From assembly GCA_041654095.1 (NCBI GenBank), contig JBAZED010000005.1, positions 1 to 64,000 on the forward strand: DNA of 64,000 nt, in the 5' to 3' direction. Positions 35,092-44,399 of the stretch are shown one piece after another (position 1 is the stretch's first letter; each line of letters begins with the position of its first letter). This DNA comes from UBA1424 sp041654095. GTDB taxonomy: Bacteria > Bacillota_I > Bacilli_A > RFN20 > CAG-826. The translations under genes were made by a program, and so were the position numbers. The notes under the pieces are model-generated. The model did no database searches and was not told the DNA's origin. It saw only the letters and a list, made by a program, of their open reading frames with translations.

Positions 35092-35121
35092 ATTTTACCA
35101 TTAAACATAATGGTATGCCAA
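35092..35121 (-). promoter_or_regulatory. secA-prfB promoter with dyad in the spacer
   Basis: Minus-strand TTGGCA (35121-35116) and TAAAAT (35097-35092) are 18 bp apart. The spacer carries the inverted repeat TACCATTA/TAATGGTA (35096-35115) with a 4-bp centre. Confidence 0.5.
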
Positions 35122-35129
35122 ACTTATCT

Positions 35130-35825
35130 TCACCCTTTATCTCGCGCCTTAGATAAAACGAGAACATCAATCGATTTGGGTTGATGTTTCTTGATTAATT
35201 TCAAGCAAGCCTTGATGGTCGCTCCCGTCGTCATGACATCGTCGACGAGCAAGATTTGCTCGTCTTGAATGTTCACTCCATCGCGCCATTTTAAAATTTC
35301 GCCAATTTTGCTGCGTTCATCCGGGTTCAAATCGGTTTGTTTGCGCGGCGATATTTTAATGATTGCGCTGACGATTGGAAGTTTGATGATCTTAAAAATT
35401 TCCTCGACATGATTAAAACCCCTTTGCTCATCATGCTCTTGAAAACTCGGAGCTGGTATTAGCAAGTGCTTTCGATACTTGGAGCGCAGGTAATGCAAAT
35501 GATAATTCAAAAAACTCGGCGCAATGTCGATGTCCCCGCAGCCTTTTAGTTTAAAAAGAGCGGACTGCAGAAAATCATTATATCTATATAGCGCCAGCAC
35601 ATTTACGCCCTCAAACTTATATTTGATAAATATCGTATCGAATTGATCTTGACACTTCTGGCAAATGTTGCCTTTATCAGATAGAAGGGAGTGAAAATTT
35701 ACATCGCGAAGATCGCTAAAGCACATTCGACACACTCGTGTTTTTGGTTTGAATTGTACGAACAGCTTCTTCCATAGCTCGCGTCTTCCGATCTGATAGA
35801 AAAATAACTTCACCTTCTGGAGCAT
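35130..35825 (-). CDS. comFC: ComF family phosphoribosyltransferase-like protein ComFC
   Basis: The 231-residue protein has an N-terminal zinc-finger-like part (CRMCFSDL ... CQKCQ) and a PRTase core with ILLVDDVMTTGATIKACLKL near 195-215. ComFC-type proteins work with ComFA in uptake of transforming DNA. The start at 35825 is fixed by GGGAGG (35833-35838) 7 bp upstream. It therefore overlaps the 3' end of comFA by 110 bp in another frame. Confidence 0.87.
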   Translation of the reverse strand: MLQKVKLFFYQIGRRELWKKLFVQFKPKTRVCRMCFSDLRDVNFHSLLSDKGNICQKCQDQFDTIFIKYKFEGVNVLALYRYNDFLQSALFKLKGCGDIDIAPSFLNYHLHYLRSKYRKHLLIPAPSFQEHDEQRGFNHVEEIFKIIKLPIVSAIIKISPRKQTDLNPDERSKIGEILKWRDGVNIQDEQILLVDDVMTTGATIKACLKLIKKHQPKSIDVLVLSKARDKG

Positions 35826-36894
35826 CTCTTTTCCTCCCTACTCGCCCGGAGATTTGTACGAGGGCGCTCGCATCGTAAAAATCGTTATCGCTTTCGAAGA
35901 CGATGACCTGCAAATTTGTTACAGTGACGCCTCTTTCCAGGACGGCTGTCGTCACCAAATACTTGATTTTTCCCTTGCGAAACTCGTCGATAATCTTCTC
36001 GCGATTTTCGCGCTTTGAATGGACGTAGTCTCCACCTCGAACCCACTTGGTCACGAACGAGGCCAAGTCTTCGCATTTCGCAATGGTCGGCGCAAAAATA
36101 AAGACCGGCTTTAGCTCGTGCGTGAATTCGCACAGTTTCCTAATGAGATAAAAATGCTTTAATATTCCGACCATGAGAGCGATGCGCGGAACCGGAAGCG
36201 GAAATCCGTGATAGCGCCTATCGATGGTGATAACCTCGCCCCCGCTCTTTTTAAAGTTGGCCACTTGGCTGGGAGCAATGGTTGCCGACATCATGACAAA
36301 ATTGCCGCGGCAACTGCGCTTGAACATCGCCATCAGAACATCATTTCCATAAAATGGAAAAGCATCTGCTTCATCAATGATTAGGAGATCGAAATAATTC
36401 TCATAGCGATATAGTTGATGTGAGGTCAGGACGATGATCTCTCCTTGTAAATCGCCGGTGTTCCCACCATAGACGGCGACGACGCGATTTTTGGAAAAGA
36501 CGGTGCCAAGGCGCTTATATATTTCGATCACAACATCGCGGCGGGGAATGGCAAATCCGACTTGTCGACCATTCTTAACCGCATTCCGAATCACCTCAAA
36601 AGTAAGTTCCGTTTTACCTGAGCCGCACACCGCCGAAATAAGGACGTTTTGTTTTCGATTAACCGCTTCAACAATTAGGCGCGAAGCGTCTATTTGTTCT
36701 TCCGACAATTTATACTTAATAGCAATTTCAGATGCGAAGGATTTGTTATCATTCTCAAGGGCTGAGAGGCCTGAAAAGGAAACGCACTTTCGACAGTATG
36801 GCGCACCATTTTTAGAGCCGATGTAACGATGATTAGAGTTACCGCACCGGGGGCAAGTAAAGTCCACAAAGATATATAAGAAAGAAAAAAGCAA
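35716..36894 (-). CDS. comFA: ComFA-like competence helicase
   Basis: The 392-residue DEAD-type ATPase has an N-terminal four-cysteine zinc finger (CPRCG...YCRKC, about 14-38), Walker A AVCGSGKTEL, DEAD-like LLIIDEADAFPF, MMSATI, VTTAVLERGVTVTNL and ALVQISGRVGRKRDAPEG (motif VI). In naturally competent Firmicutes ComFA drives single-stranded DNA import. The codons for the motif VI region also contain the ribosome binding site of comFC. The start is uncertain: TTG 36894, with TTG 36911 or an internal GTG as alternatives; no clear ribosome binding site. Confidence 0.88.
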   Translation of the reverse strand: MLFSFLYIFVDFTCPRCGNSNHRYIGSKNGAPYCRKCVSFSGLSALENDNKSFASEIAIKYKLSEEQIDASRLIVEAVNRKQNVLISAVCGSGKTELTFEVIRNAVKNGRQVGFAIPRRDVVIEIYKRLGTVFSKNRVVAVYGGNTGDLQGEIIVLTSHQLYRYENYFDLLIIDEADAFPFYGNDVLMAMFKRSCRGNFVMMSATIAPSQVANFKKSGGEVITIDRRYHGFPLPVPRIALMVGILKHFYLIRKLCEFTHELKPVFIFAPTIAKCEDLASFVTKWVRGGDYVHSKRENREKIIDEFRKGKIKYLVTTAVLERGVTVTNLQVIVFESDNDFYDASALVQISGRVGRKRDAPEGEVIFLSDRKTRAMEEAVRTIQTKNTSVSNVL

Positions 36895-36944
36895 AAGGTT
36901 CTATATTCCAAATATCTCTTGCTTATATTTTGAAAAAATTAAAT

Positions 36945-37397
36945 CTATTTGTCTTTTTCGATACTTTTAATAATGTCGACACGATTGGCATGGCGACCGC
37001 CTGAAAATGGGGTCTCGAGGAAAATATCAACCCGGCGAATAACGTCGTCGAGTTCCATAAACTTCTGGCCAAATGTGATAACGTTGGCGTCATTGTGCTC
37101 TCTTAAAAGACGAGAGACAGTATCGCTATAACCGATTCCGGCTCGAACGCCTTTAACCTTATTGGCGGCGATCATCACGCCCTCGCCACTCGTGCAAACT
37201 AAAATGCCGCGATCCGCTTCACCGGAAGCGATTTTTTTAGCGGCGGCGGCGGCGTAATCGGGATAGTTGACTGATTCATTAGAAAAAGTGCCGACATCCG
37301 CCACTTGAAAACCGCGTTTTTCGAGATGTCTCCTGATCTCGTTTTTATATTCGAATCCTCCATGATCCGAAGCGACGACGATGCGCATATTAGTCAC
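36945..37397 (-). CDS. rpiB: Ribose-5-phosphate isomerase B
   Basis: The 150-residue protein has ASDHGGFEYKNEIRRHLEKRG, VNYPDYAAAAAKKI, GILVCTSGEGVMIAANKVKG with the catalytic Cys, and HNDANVITFGQKFM. It interconverts ribulose-5-P and ribose-5-P in the pentose phosphate pathway. It overlaps the end of the tsaC-like gene by 8 bp and is part of the prfA operon. Confidence 0.95.
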   Translation of the reverse strand: MTNMRIVVASDHGGFEYKNEIRRHLEKRGFQVADVGTFSNESVNYPDYAAAAAKKIASGEADRGILVCTSGEGVMIAANKVKGVRAGIGYSDTVSRLLREHNDANVITFGQKFMELDDVIRRVDIFLETPFSGGRHANRVDIIKSIEKDK

Positions 37398-37995
37398 CTC
37401 CCACCACTTTCATGATTTCGTTGAAGCGAAGATTGCCTTCTCTTAACATAATGATTCTATCATAAGCGGCGATTACTGTCGAAGGTGTCGCTCCTTTCGA
37501 GTGACCTAAAACGACTCCTGCAATTTTATTGCCAAATTCTTTTATCACTTCATCGGAGGATATCAGCGGTCTTTGATCGGCGCGATTGGCGCTGGGGACG
37601 AGGAGTGGCTTGCCGACGAGTTTGATGAGCGCTTGGACTTGCTCGTCATTCGGAACCCTGATGCCGATATGGCCGGTGCCGAGATCGACCCACGTCGGAA
37701 CACGGCGTTTGGTCTTCAAAATAATCGTCAATTCGCCAGGAAGAAACGCAGCGATGATTTTTCGCGCAATGTCATTTAAGATGGCGTATTTTTGAACTTC
37801 ATCAACGGAAGAGCACATCAGAGTAAAGGGCTTGTCGGGTCTCCGCTCCTTAACACGCACTAAATCTTCAAAGGCTTGCGCGGAATCGTAGACGATGCCA
37901 AGTCCAAAAACCGTCTCGGTTGGAAAGGCGACAATCTCGCCTTTTTGAAGAAGGTCAGCAGCAATATTCAGAGATTTGGAATCAACGAGTTTCAT
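37390..37995 (-). CDS. tsaC: L-threonylcarbamoyladenylate synthase (TsaC/YrdC type)
   Basis: The 201-residue YrdC-domain protein has the GEIVAFPTETVFGLG start, KERRPDKPFTLMC, and the HIGIRVPNDEQVQALI and LLVPSANRADQRP blocks. It makes threonylcarbamoyl-AMP for the t6A37 modification of tRNAs reading ANN codons. It lacks the extra C-terminal Sua5 domain, so it is the short TsaC form. Neighbouring prmC and rpiB match the usual Firmicute order prfA-prmC-ywlC-ywlF(rpiB). Confidence 0.94.
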   Translation of the reverse strand: MKLVDSKSLNIAADLLQKGEIVAFPTETVFGLGIVYDSAQAFEDLVRVKERRPDKPFTLMCSSVDEVQKYAILNDIARKIIAAFLPGELTIILKTKRRVPTWVDLGTGHIGIRVPNDEQVQALIKLVGKPLLVPSANRADQRPLISSDEVIKEFGNKIAGVVLGHSKGATPSTVIAAYDRIIMLREGNLRFNEIMKVVGGD

Positions 37996-38005
37996 AACAA
38001 TGATA

Positions 38006-38854
38006 TTACTCTTTTTCTATATAAATAGAAAGGATGCGGTCATTTTTGTTGATGTCTTGGATGATTTCCCACTTGGCGTTCGAAAAGTTGCTCTTCATTT
38101 CGCTTTCAATTTTCCCGCGCATGTCGTGGCCGATTTCAAAAATCATCAGGAAGGGGTAGCGACAAATGGTCTGATGTAATTTGAAAATATTTTTGTAAAA
38201 TGCCATATCGCTTTCGTCGACGAGGGCAGAATAGGGCTCGTAAGCAATTACGCTCGCATCGATTTCAGAGATGTTGGTGATGTAAGGCGGATTGGAGACG
38301 ATGACATCGAGTTCAAGACCGTTAAATAAGTACGGCTCAAGTCCATTACCAGATAAAAACTGAATTTCGGTTTTGTGTTTTGCAGCATTCGTCTTTGCGA
38401 CTTCTAGGGCGGCGAGCGAAGTGTCGCTAGCGATGACGCGAGCGCTTGCGAATTCCTTTTTGAGAGATATGGCGATGGCTCCCGAACCGGTGCCAATATC
38501 GGCGACGACAATATTCTTATCGAAATACAATTCTCTGATTTTTTTAATGGCTATTCCGACTACTTCTTCCGTTTCCATCCGCGGGATCAAAACGCGCTGA
38601 TCGACATAAAAACGGCGACCCATAAAATGCGCATTATTCGTCAAATACTGCACCGGTTCGCCATTTAAAAATCGCGCCAAAAGCGATTGGAATAGTGGCA
38701 AATCAGCGATTTCTGCATTTTTTTTAAGATAGAAATCGGACATTTCATCGTAGCCTTGAATACAACAAATCAAGTCGCGCAGACCAACTTCGTTCTCACG
38801 CGCAAAAAGCGAATCGCGAATCACGCTTTCATATAGTTCGTGAATGGTCGGCAT
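38006..38854 (-). CDS. prmC: Release factor glutamine methyltransferase PrmC
   Basis: The 282-residue protein has an N-terminal helical domain. The methyltransferase core shows VADIGTGSGAIAISLKKEF (SAM site) and the catalytic VIVSNPPYI. It methylates the Gln of the GGQ loop in RF1 and RF2. It lies directly downstream of prfA, its substrate gene (4 bp apart). Confidence 0.95.
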   Translation of the reverse strand: MPTIHELYESVIRDSLFARENEVGLRDLICCIQGYDEMSDFYLKKNAEIADLPLFQSLLARFLNGEPVQYLTNNAHFMGRRFYVDQRVLIPRMETEEVVGIAIKKIRELYFDKNIVVADIGTGSGAIAISLKKEFASARVIASDTSLAALEVAKTNAAKHKTEIQFLSGNGLEPYLFNGLELDVIVSNPPYITNISEIDASVIAYEPYSALVDESDMAFYKNIFKLHQTICRYPFLMIFEIGHDMRGKIESEMKSNFSNAKWEIIQDINKNDRILSIYIEKE

Positions 38855-38858
38855 ATGA

Positions 38859-39932
38859 TTATTCGCCTAATAATTTCTGCTGCTGATCATAGTGAACGAG
38901 AGCCTCGATAACTTCATCGAGTTCGCCTTCCATAATGCGATCAAGTTTCTGCAAAGTTAAGGAGATGCGGTGGTCGGTCACACGGTTTTGAGGATAGTTA
39001 TAGGTCCTGATTTTTTCGCTCCGCTCGCCGGTTCCGACTTTCAGTTTCCGCTCGTTGCCAAGTTTTTCTTCTTGCTCGGCTTGCAAGTTGCTCAAAATTT
39101 TGGCGCGCAACATGCGCATCGCAATTTCGCGATTTTGAATTTGCGATTTTTCCGTCTGGCACGAGACGACTATTCCAGTCGGAAGATGCGTAATCCGCAC
39201 GGCGCTTTCCGTCTTGTTGACGTTTTGCCCGCCGGCGCCTTGCGAACGGTAGGTATCGACTTGTAAGTCGCTGGCATTGATGACGACATCGATTTCATCA
39301 GCTTCGGGAATGACTAACACAGTTGCGGTCGAAGTGTGGATTCGCCCTGACGCTTCAGTGCGAGGGATGCGTTGGACACGATGAGCGCCACTTTCAAATT
39401 TTAGTTTCGAATAAACTCCTTCGCCCTTAATCATGAATGAGACGAGCGAGAATCCTCCGGCTCCGGACGGGCTCTCATCAATCATTTGGATTTTCCAGTT
39501 ATTCTTTTCGGCATAACGAGTGTACATCCGGAAAAGGTCGCCAGCAAAAATATTGGCCTCATCACCGCCGACGGCACCGCGAATTTCAACGATGATATTC
39601 TTATCGTCGTTCGGGTCTTTGGGGACGAGCATGACATGGAGTTCTCGTTCAATCTTGGCGAGTTCTTCGCCAAGGCGCCGATGCTCTTCTTTTCCGAGTT
39701 CCGATAAATCTGCATCATCATCAGCCATCATGGCTCCAGCTTCTTCCTGTTCTTTTAAAAACTTGTTATATTCATCATATTCTAAGCAAATATCAGCAAT
39801 GTTAGAGCGTTCCTTGGAAAGATTCTTAAAGCGCGAAATATCGCGGGCGACATATTCGTCCGCCAGTTCGTCATCAATTTCGGCAAGGCGCTTTTTCGTC
39901 GCTTCGAGGCGCTTTTGCATGCTTTCTTCCAT
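38859..39932 (-). CDS. prfA: Peptide chain release factor 1
   Basis: The 357-residue factor recognises UAA/UAG. It has HRVQRIPRTEASGRIHTSTA with the P-x-T tripeptide and SQGAGGQNVNKTESAVRI with the GGQ loop. The start ATG 39932 has AAAGGA upstream and matches the family start; the open frame extends 19 codons further. First gene of the prfA-prmC-tsaC-rpiB run. Confidence 0.96.
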   Translation of the reverse strand: MEESMQKRLEATKKRLAEIDDELADEYVARDISRFKNLSKERSNIADICLEYDEYNKFLKEQEEAGAMMADDDADLSELGKEEHRRLGEELAKIERELHVMLVPKDPNDDKNIIVEIRGAVGGDEANIFAGDLFRMYTRYAEKNNWKIQMIDESPSGAGGFSLVSFMIKGEGVYSKLKFESGAHRVQRIPRTEASGRIHTSTATVLVIPEADEIDVVINASDLQVDTYRSQGAGGQNVNKTESAVRITHLPTGIVVSCQTEKSQIQNREIAMRMLRAKILSNLQAEQEEKLGNERKLKVGTGERSEKIRTYNYPQNRVTDHRISLTLQKLDRIMEGELDEVIEALVHYDQQQKLLGE

Positions 39933-39956
39933 ATTTGTTCCTTTGTAAGCGCTGAG

Positions 39957-39965
39957 ATTATACCA
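39957..39965 (-). promoter_or_regulatory. Extended -10 promoter element of prfA
   Basis: Minus-strand TGGTATAAT (39965-39957) lies about 25 bp before the ATG. The TGn-TATAAT form can work without a good -35. Confidence 0.5.
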
Positions 39966-40079
39966 TATATTGATTGCTATATAAAGCAATACCTATAGCG
40001 CTTAATATTAATATTAAAAGAGGTTTTTTATCTTTAATCAAAAGCGATAAATATGTATAATAACCAATAGGACAAACAA

Positions 40080-41885
40080 ATGGCATATAAAGCTTTATAC
40101 AGGACCTATCGCCCACAAACCTTTTCGGAAGTCGCGGGTCAAAAGCATATTGTTAGAACGATTGAAAACGCGTTGGCGAACAACAAAATCGCTCACGCCT
40201 ACCTATTTTGCGGTCCTCGCGGAACCGGCAAAACCTCGATGGCTAAGTTATTTGCCAAGGCCTTGAATTGCGAGGAAGGTTTCGGCAAGCAATGCAATCA
40301 ATGCAGCAACTGCCAAAGCGTGACCGATGGTTCTCACCCCGACGTCATCGAAATCGACGCGGCCAGCAATAACGGCGTCGAAGAAGTGCGCGACCTCATC
40401 GAGAAAGTCAAATATCTCCCAATAAAAGGAAAATACAAAGTGTACATCATTGATGAAGTTCACATGATGACGAGCGGAGCGTTTAACGCCCTCCTTAAAA
40501 CTTTGGAAGAACCGCCAGCTCACGTCGTCTTTATTTTGGCGACGACCGAACCGCACAAAGTTCTCCCGACGATCGTGTCGCGGTGCCAGCGCTACGACTT
40601 TTCGAAAGTTGAAGATGATGCGATTCGCGAAAAAATGGTCGAGATTCTCAACCTTGAAAAGATTAATTACGATATCCCGGCCATCAATGCGATTATCGAC
40701 CTCGCCGATGGCGGAGTCCGCGACGCTCTATCGATTCTCGAACACGTCCTCGCCTATGCCGGCATGACCATCAAAGAAAAAGATGTTTATGATTTATTCG
40801 GGCTCGCTTCCAACAAAGAAAAACTCGATTTGATTAAAGCCATCGCTAATGGCGACGTCAAAGACGTCTTAAAAAGGATGGAATCTTTCATCGCCTCAGG
40901 CATCGATATCAAGCGCCTCACCGCAAATTTACTCGACGTCTTAAAAGACGCTTTAATCTATAGCAAAACCGAGGAGCAGATCCTCTTGACGGTCATCACC
41001 GAAAAAGATGCGATTGAACTAAATGGCTTAATCACGGTCGACCGCTTGAATGAGATGATTGAAATCTTGTTGAAAGCTCAAAACGATTACAAAATCGTCT
41101 CCAACATCCGCTCTCTTTTTGAACTCGTCCTTCTGCGCTTGACGACTTCGTCGAGCAAGCGTCCCAATGAAAAACAAGACGGCAATAGTGACGAGCCGAA
41201 AAAGGAAGGGCGACCCGCGCCAAGAGTTGAAGTTAAAACCGAACCGGCTCCGAAAATTATAAGTGAGGACGCGAAAAAAGTTGAAAATATCGAAATCCCT
41301 CAGCCCAAAGTCGTCGAACAAGTTCCTTTGGTCGAAACCAACGGATCAACCGTGCCTTCTTGGCTTTTAGAAGACGAGATGACAATTGATGATAAAGTCA
41401 AACCGGCCACCGAAGTGAAGGCGAGGGGAAAAGAAGATCACAATAGTGAAAAATGTAGCATCGACACTTCCGGCGACAAGAATGTGCTCGATGATGAAAC
41501 GATGATTAAAATCATGGTTCTCGGCGACAAAGAAGAACGTCAAGTCATCAGCAAAAAATGGGAGGATTTCAACGCGCTGGTCCCCCACCCTCGCTACGGC
41601 TTAGTCGCTTCGCTGCTCAAAGATGGTCGCCCCTACATCGTCGCGAAAAATGTCCTCGTTCTCGAGTACGACTTCGATTGTCTTGCCGAGCGCATCAACA
41701 TCATCTCCAATCAATCGCCGATCGGCGCATTAATCAAAGGGATCGTCGGCCGCGAAGTCTTTGTCTACGCGCTTGTCAGGAGCGAAACTCTCCGCTTGCA
41801 AAAATCTTTCTTTGGCCTTCGGCAATTAAATCGTTTGCCCAAAGCTAAAGACATCGTTTTAGATTTTAAAGGAGTTAAATTATGA
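40080..41885 (+). CDS. dnaX: DNA polymerase III subunit gamma/tau
   Basis: The 601-residue clamp-loader ATPase has CGPRGTGKTSMAKLFAKALNC (Walker A at about 45), a zinc module CEEGFGKQCNQCSNC, IIDEVHMMTSGAFNALLKTLEEPP and the ATTEPHKVLPTIVSRCQRYDF sensor. A long charged linker (about 365-470) precedes a C-terminal domain. No strong slippery site for a gamma form was noticed. TATAAT at 40056-40061 is a likely -10. First gene of a seven-gene overlapping operon. Confidence 0.96.
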   Translation: MAYKALYRTYRPQTFSEVAGQKHIVRTIENALANNKIAHAYLFCGPRGTGKTSMAKLFAKALNCEEGFGKQCNQCSNCQSVTDGSHPDVIEIDAASNNGVEEVRDLIEKVKYLPIKGKYKVYIIDEVHMMTSGAFNALLKTLEEPPAHVVFILATTEPHKVLPTIVSRCQRYDFSKVEDDAIREKMVEILNLEKINYDIPAINAIIDLADGGVRDALSILEHVLAYAGMTIKEKDVYDLFGLASNKEKLDLIKAIANGDVKDVLKRMESFIASGIDIKRLTANLLDVLKDALIYSKTEEQILLTVITEKDAIELNGLITVDRLNEMIEILLKAQNDYKIVSNIRSLFELVLLRLTTSSSKRPNEKQDGNSDEPKKEGRPAPRVEVKTEPAPKIISEDAKKVENIEIPQPKVVEQVPLVETNGSTVPSWLLEDEMTIDDKVKPATEVKARGKEDHNSEKCSIDTSGDKNVLDDETMIKIMVLGDKEERQVISKKWEDFNALVPHPRYGLVASLLKDGRPYIVAKNVLVLEYDFDCLAERINIISNQSPIGALIKGIVGREVFVYALVRSETLRLQKSFFGLRQLNRLPKAKDIVLDFKGVKL

Positions 41886-42187
41886 ACATGCAAAATCTTT
41901 TAGCCCAAGCTCAAAAAATGCAGCGCGATCTTAAAAAAGCCCACGAGGATTTGGCTCAAGAAGAGTTCTCGGTCTCAAAAGGAGGCGCGGTCACCGTCAT
42001 CTTCTACGGCGACCGGAAAATCAAGAGCATAAGCATCGATTCTGCGGCTCTTGACGCCGACAACAAAGAAATGGTCGAGGAGATGTTAAAAATCTCCATC
42101 GATGAGGCCTTAAAAAACATCAAATTAGCCGAGGATGAAATCAATGTTCGCATCACCGGTCGCGCCGAAGGAATGATGGGTTTGTGA
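41882..42187 (+). CDS. YbaB/EbfC family DNA-binding protein
   Basis: The 101-residue protein has MNMQNLLAQAQKMQRDLKKA, the typical GGAVTVIFYGDRKIKSISID core and a GRAEGMMGL tail. It forms dimers that bind DNA as a nucleoid-associated factor. ATGA overlap with dnaX; AAAGGAG precedes the start. dnaX-ybaB-recR is a conserved trio. Confidence 0.95.
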   Translation: MNMQNLLAQAQKMQRDLKKAHEDLAQEEFSVSKGGAVTVIFYGDRKIKSISIDSAALDADNKEMVEEMLKISIDEALKNIKLAEDEINVRITGRAEGMMGL

Positions 42188-42783
42188 TGAAAGACTTAAA
42201 ATCGCTTAACCGCTTAATTGATTCGTTCGCCAAACTGCCCAGCGTCGGAAGAAAGTCAGCTGAGCGCATGGCTTTGGCCATCCTGGAAATGGATGAAGAG
42301 CATGTTCATGAATTTTCGGCGGCTTTGAAAGATATTAATAAAGCGATTCACAAGTGCCCGATCTGCGGACTATATACCGAAGATGAAAAATGCGAAATTT
42401 GCACCGACTCTGAGCGCGACGAAAAAACGCTGATCGTCGTCTCTTCTTTCCGCGATGTCTATGCCTTTGAAAAGTTAAACTCATTTAAAGGCCGCTATCA
42501 CGTCCTCGGCGGCGTGTTGAGTGCCGTCTCGGGAGTCGGCATCGAAGATTTGAATTTCGATTCATTGCTCAAGCGAATTGAAGATAACCACGTCCAAGAA
42601 ATTATCTTAGCGACCAATCCGACAATCGAAGGCGAGACCACCGCTCTTTTCATCGCCAAGATGCTCGAAGGCCGCAGCGTCGCCGTGACGCGCCTCGCCT
42701 ATGGACTTCCGATGGGTGGTCATGTCGATTACGCCGATGCACTCACTCTAAACAAGGCCTTAGAAGGCCGTCGAAAACTATAA
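42187..42783 (+). CDS. recR: Recombination protein RecR
   Basis: The 198-residue protein has a helix-hairpin-helix (FAKLPSVGRKSAERMAL), the four-cysteine zinc finger CPICGLYTEDEKCEIC, and a Toprim domain (VVSSFRDVYAFEKL...YHVLGGVLSAVSGVG...ATNPTIEGETTALFI). RecFOR-type gap repair. The start is ATG 42187, overlapping the ybaB stop; GTG 42184 is also possible. Confidence 0.95.
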   Translation: MKDLKSLNRLIDSFAKLPSVGRKSAERMALAILEMDEEHVHEFSAALKDINKAIHKCPICGLYTEDEKCEICTDSERDEKTLIVVSSFRDVYAFEKLNSFKGRYHVLGGVLSAVSGVGIEDLNFDSLLKRIEDNHVQEIILATNPTIEGETTALFIAKMLEGRSVAVTRLAYGLPMGGHVDYADALTLNKALEGRRKL

Positions 42784-42796
42784 AGGAGGATATCTT

Positions 42797-43432
42797 ATGT
42801 TCATCACCTTTGAAGGACCGGAAGGAAGCGGAAAAACAAGCGTCGCCAACGAGATTGTTCGCTTGCTTATATCCAAAGGATATGATGTTTTGTATACGCG
42901 CGAACCGGGAGGCACGCCAATCGCCGAAGAAATCCGGGGCATCATCCTCGACAAGAAGAACACGGCTCTCGACCCGCGCGCCGAAGCTCTGCTATATGCC
43001 GCCAGCCGCCGCCAGCACCTCGTCGAAAAAGTCTGGCCGGCCATCGAACAAGGCCGCATCGTCATCTGCGATCGCTTTTTGGACTCCTCGCTCGCCTATC
43101 AGGGCGCGGCCCGCAAAATTGGCATCGACAACGTTTTAAACATCAACTTATTCGCCACCGAAGGCACTTATCCCGATCTGACGATTCTTTTTGACATCAC
43201 TCCCGAAAAAGGGTTGGAGCGCATCGCCATCAACAAAAAAAGAGAGGTTAATCGCCTTGATTTGGAGACGCTTGAGTTCCATCGCCAAGTGCGCGAGACA
43301 TTTTTACAATTAGCCGCTGAATATCGTGATCGTTACGTGATCATCGATGCTTCGAAAACACTGCCAGAAGTCGTCGGAGTGGCTCTTAATGTGATTGTCG
43401 ATCGCTTGGAGCACCACCATGCTCGCCTCTGA
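42797..43432 (+). CDS. tmk: Thymidylate kinase
   Basis: The 211-residue kinase phosphorylates dTMP. P-loop FEGPEGSGKTSVANEIV, then YTREPGGTPIAEEIRG (dTMP binding), DRFLDSSLAYQGAAR (catalytic Asp-Arg) and a lid region with INKKREVNRLDLE. Very strong ribosome binding site AAGGAGG. In Bacillus tmk is followed by yaaQ and yaaR before holB; those are absent here. Confidence 0.96.
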   Translation: MFITFEGPEGSGKTSVANEIVRLLISKGYDVLYTREPGGTPIAEEIRGIILDKKNTALDPRAEALLYAASRRQHLVEKVWPAIEQGRIVICDRFLDSSLAYQGAARKIGIDNVLNINLFATEGTYPDLTILFDITPEKGLERIAINKKREVNRLDLETLEFHRQVRETFLQLAAEYRDRYVIIDASKTLPEVVGVALNVIVDRLEHHHARL

Positions 43433-44399
43433 ATACATTAGAAAATATCAATCGATTCTCTACCGCGTTTTTGCAAATGCCGCCGAAGCAAATAAGCTTT
43501 CTCACGCCTATTTATTATCCGGCGAGCCGGGAACTCCATTAAAAGATGTTGCTCTGTACCTCGCAAAATCGCTCGTCTGCGACATGCCCGAGCCCTTAGC
43601 GTGCGAACGCTGCCTGACATGCATTCGCATCGAAGACGGCAGCTTTGCCGATTTAATGATTTTCGACGGGGCGGAAACGTCGATTAAAAAGAACGACGTC
43701 ACCGAGATAACTTCGAACTTTGAGAAAACGGCACTCGAAGCTAAAGGAATTATGATCTACATTCTTCACCTCGTCGAAAACATGACGATTGAGGCCGTTA
43801 ATTCCCTGCTCAAGTTTCTCGAAGAACCCGGGAAGAACGTCTATGCGTTTCTAACGACGGAAAATGAAGCCAAGGTTCTCCCGACGATTATTTCCAGAAC
43901 GCAAGTTCTCCATCTTAAAACCATCGATAAACTGGAATTGATTGAGGAAGCCATAGTTCATGGGTGCTCACGCGATGATGCGGAAATCTTGAGTTTCTTT
44001 CTCAATGATCCTTCGACGATTCTCCAGACGATGCAAAGCCAAGAATACCTCGACGCCAAGGGCGCTTTGAATAAACAATTGGACGCTTTGGCAGAGTCAA
44101 AAGAGGAAGCCGTCTTCATCGCGCAGAAAGATATCGTTTCGGCCATAAAAAGTAAAGAAGCGGCGCGCTTTTTTCTCGACATGCTGACGATCGTCTTTCA
44201 AGACCTAGTCAATATCCGCGTTAACAATCGCATAACTTTAAGTAGTTATGATAGTATATTACATGAGTTGGCCAACCGCCTGCCCCACCTCGATGAAAGC
44301 CTAATCGAAATTATGACTTCGCGCGGCAAGCTCGATCTCAACGTCAACGTCGCCCTCTTGCTCGATCACGTCATCATCGCCATCACCAAGGAGATATAA
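43419..44399 (+). CDS. holB: DNA polymerase III delta-prime subunit
   Basis: The protein of about 326 residues starts at ATG 43419, with GGAG upstream. It resembles DnaX in AYLLSGEPGTPLKDVALYLAK (a degenerate P-loop, as usual for delta-prime), the zinc module CDMPEPLACERCLTC, VNSLLKFLEEPG and TTENEAKVLPTIISRTQVLHL. It is a clamp-loader subunit. It overlaps tmk by 14 bp. Confidence 0.9.
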   Translation: MLASEYIRKYQSILYRVFANAAEANKLSHAYLLSGEPGTPLKDVALYLAKSLVCDMPEPLACERCLTCIRIEDGSFADLMIFDGAETSIKKNDVTEITSNFEKTALEAKGIMIYILHLVENMTIEAVNSLLKFLEEPGKNVYAFLTTENEAKVLPTIISRTQVLHLKTIDKLELIEEAIVHGCSRDDAEILSFFLNDPSTILQTMQSQEYLDAKGALNKQLDALAESKEEAVFIAQKDIVSAIKSKEAARFFLDMLTIVFQDLVNIRVNNRITLSSYDSILHELANRLPHLDESLIEIMTSRGKLDLNVNVALLLDHVIIAITKEI

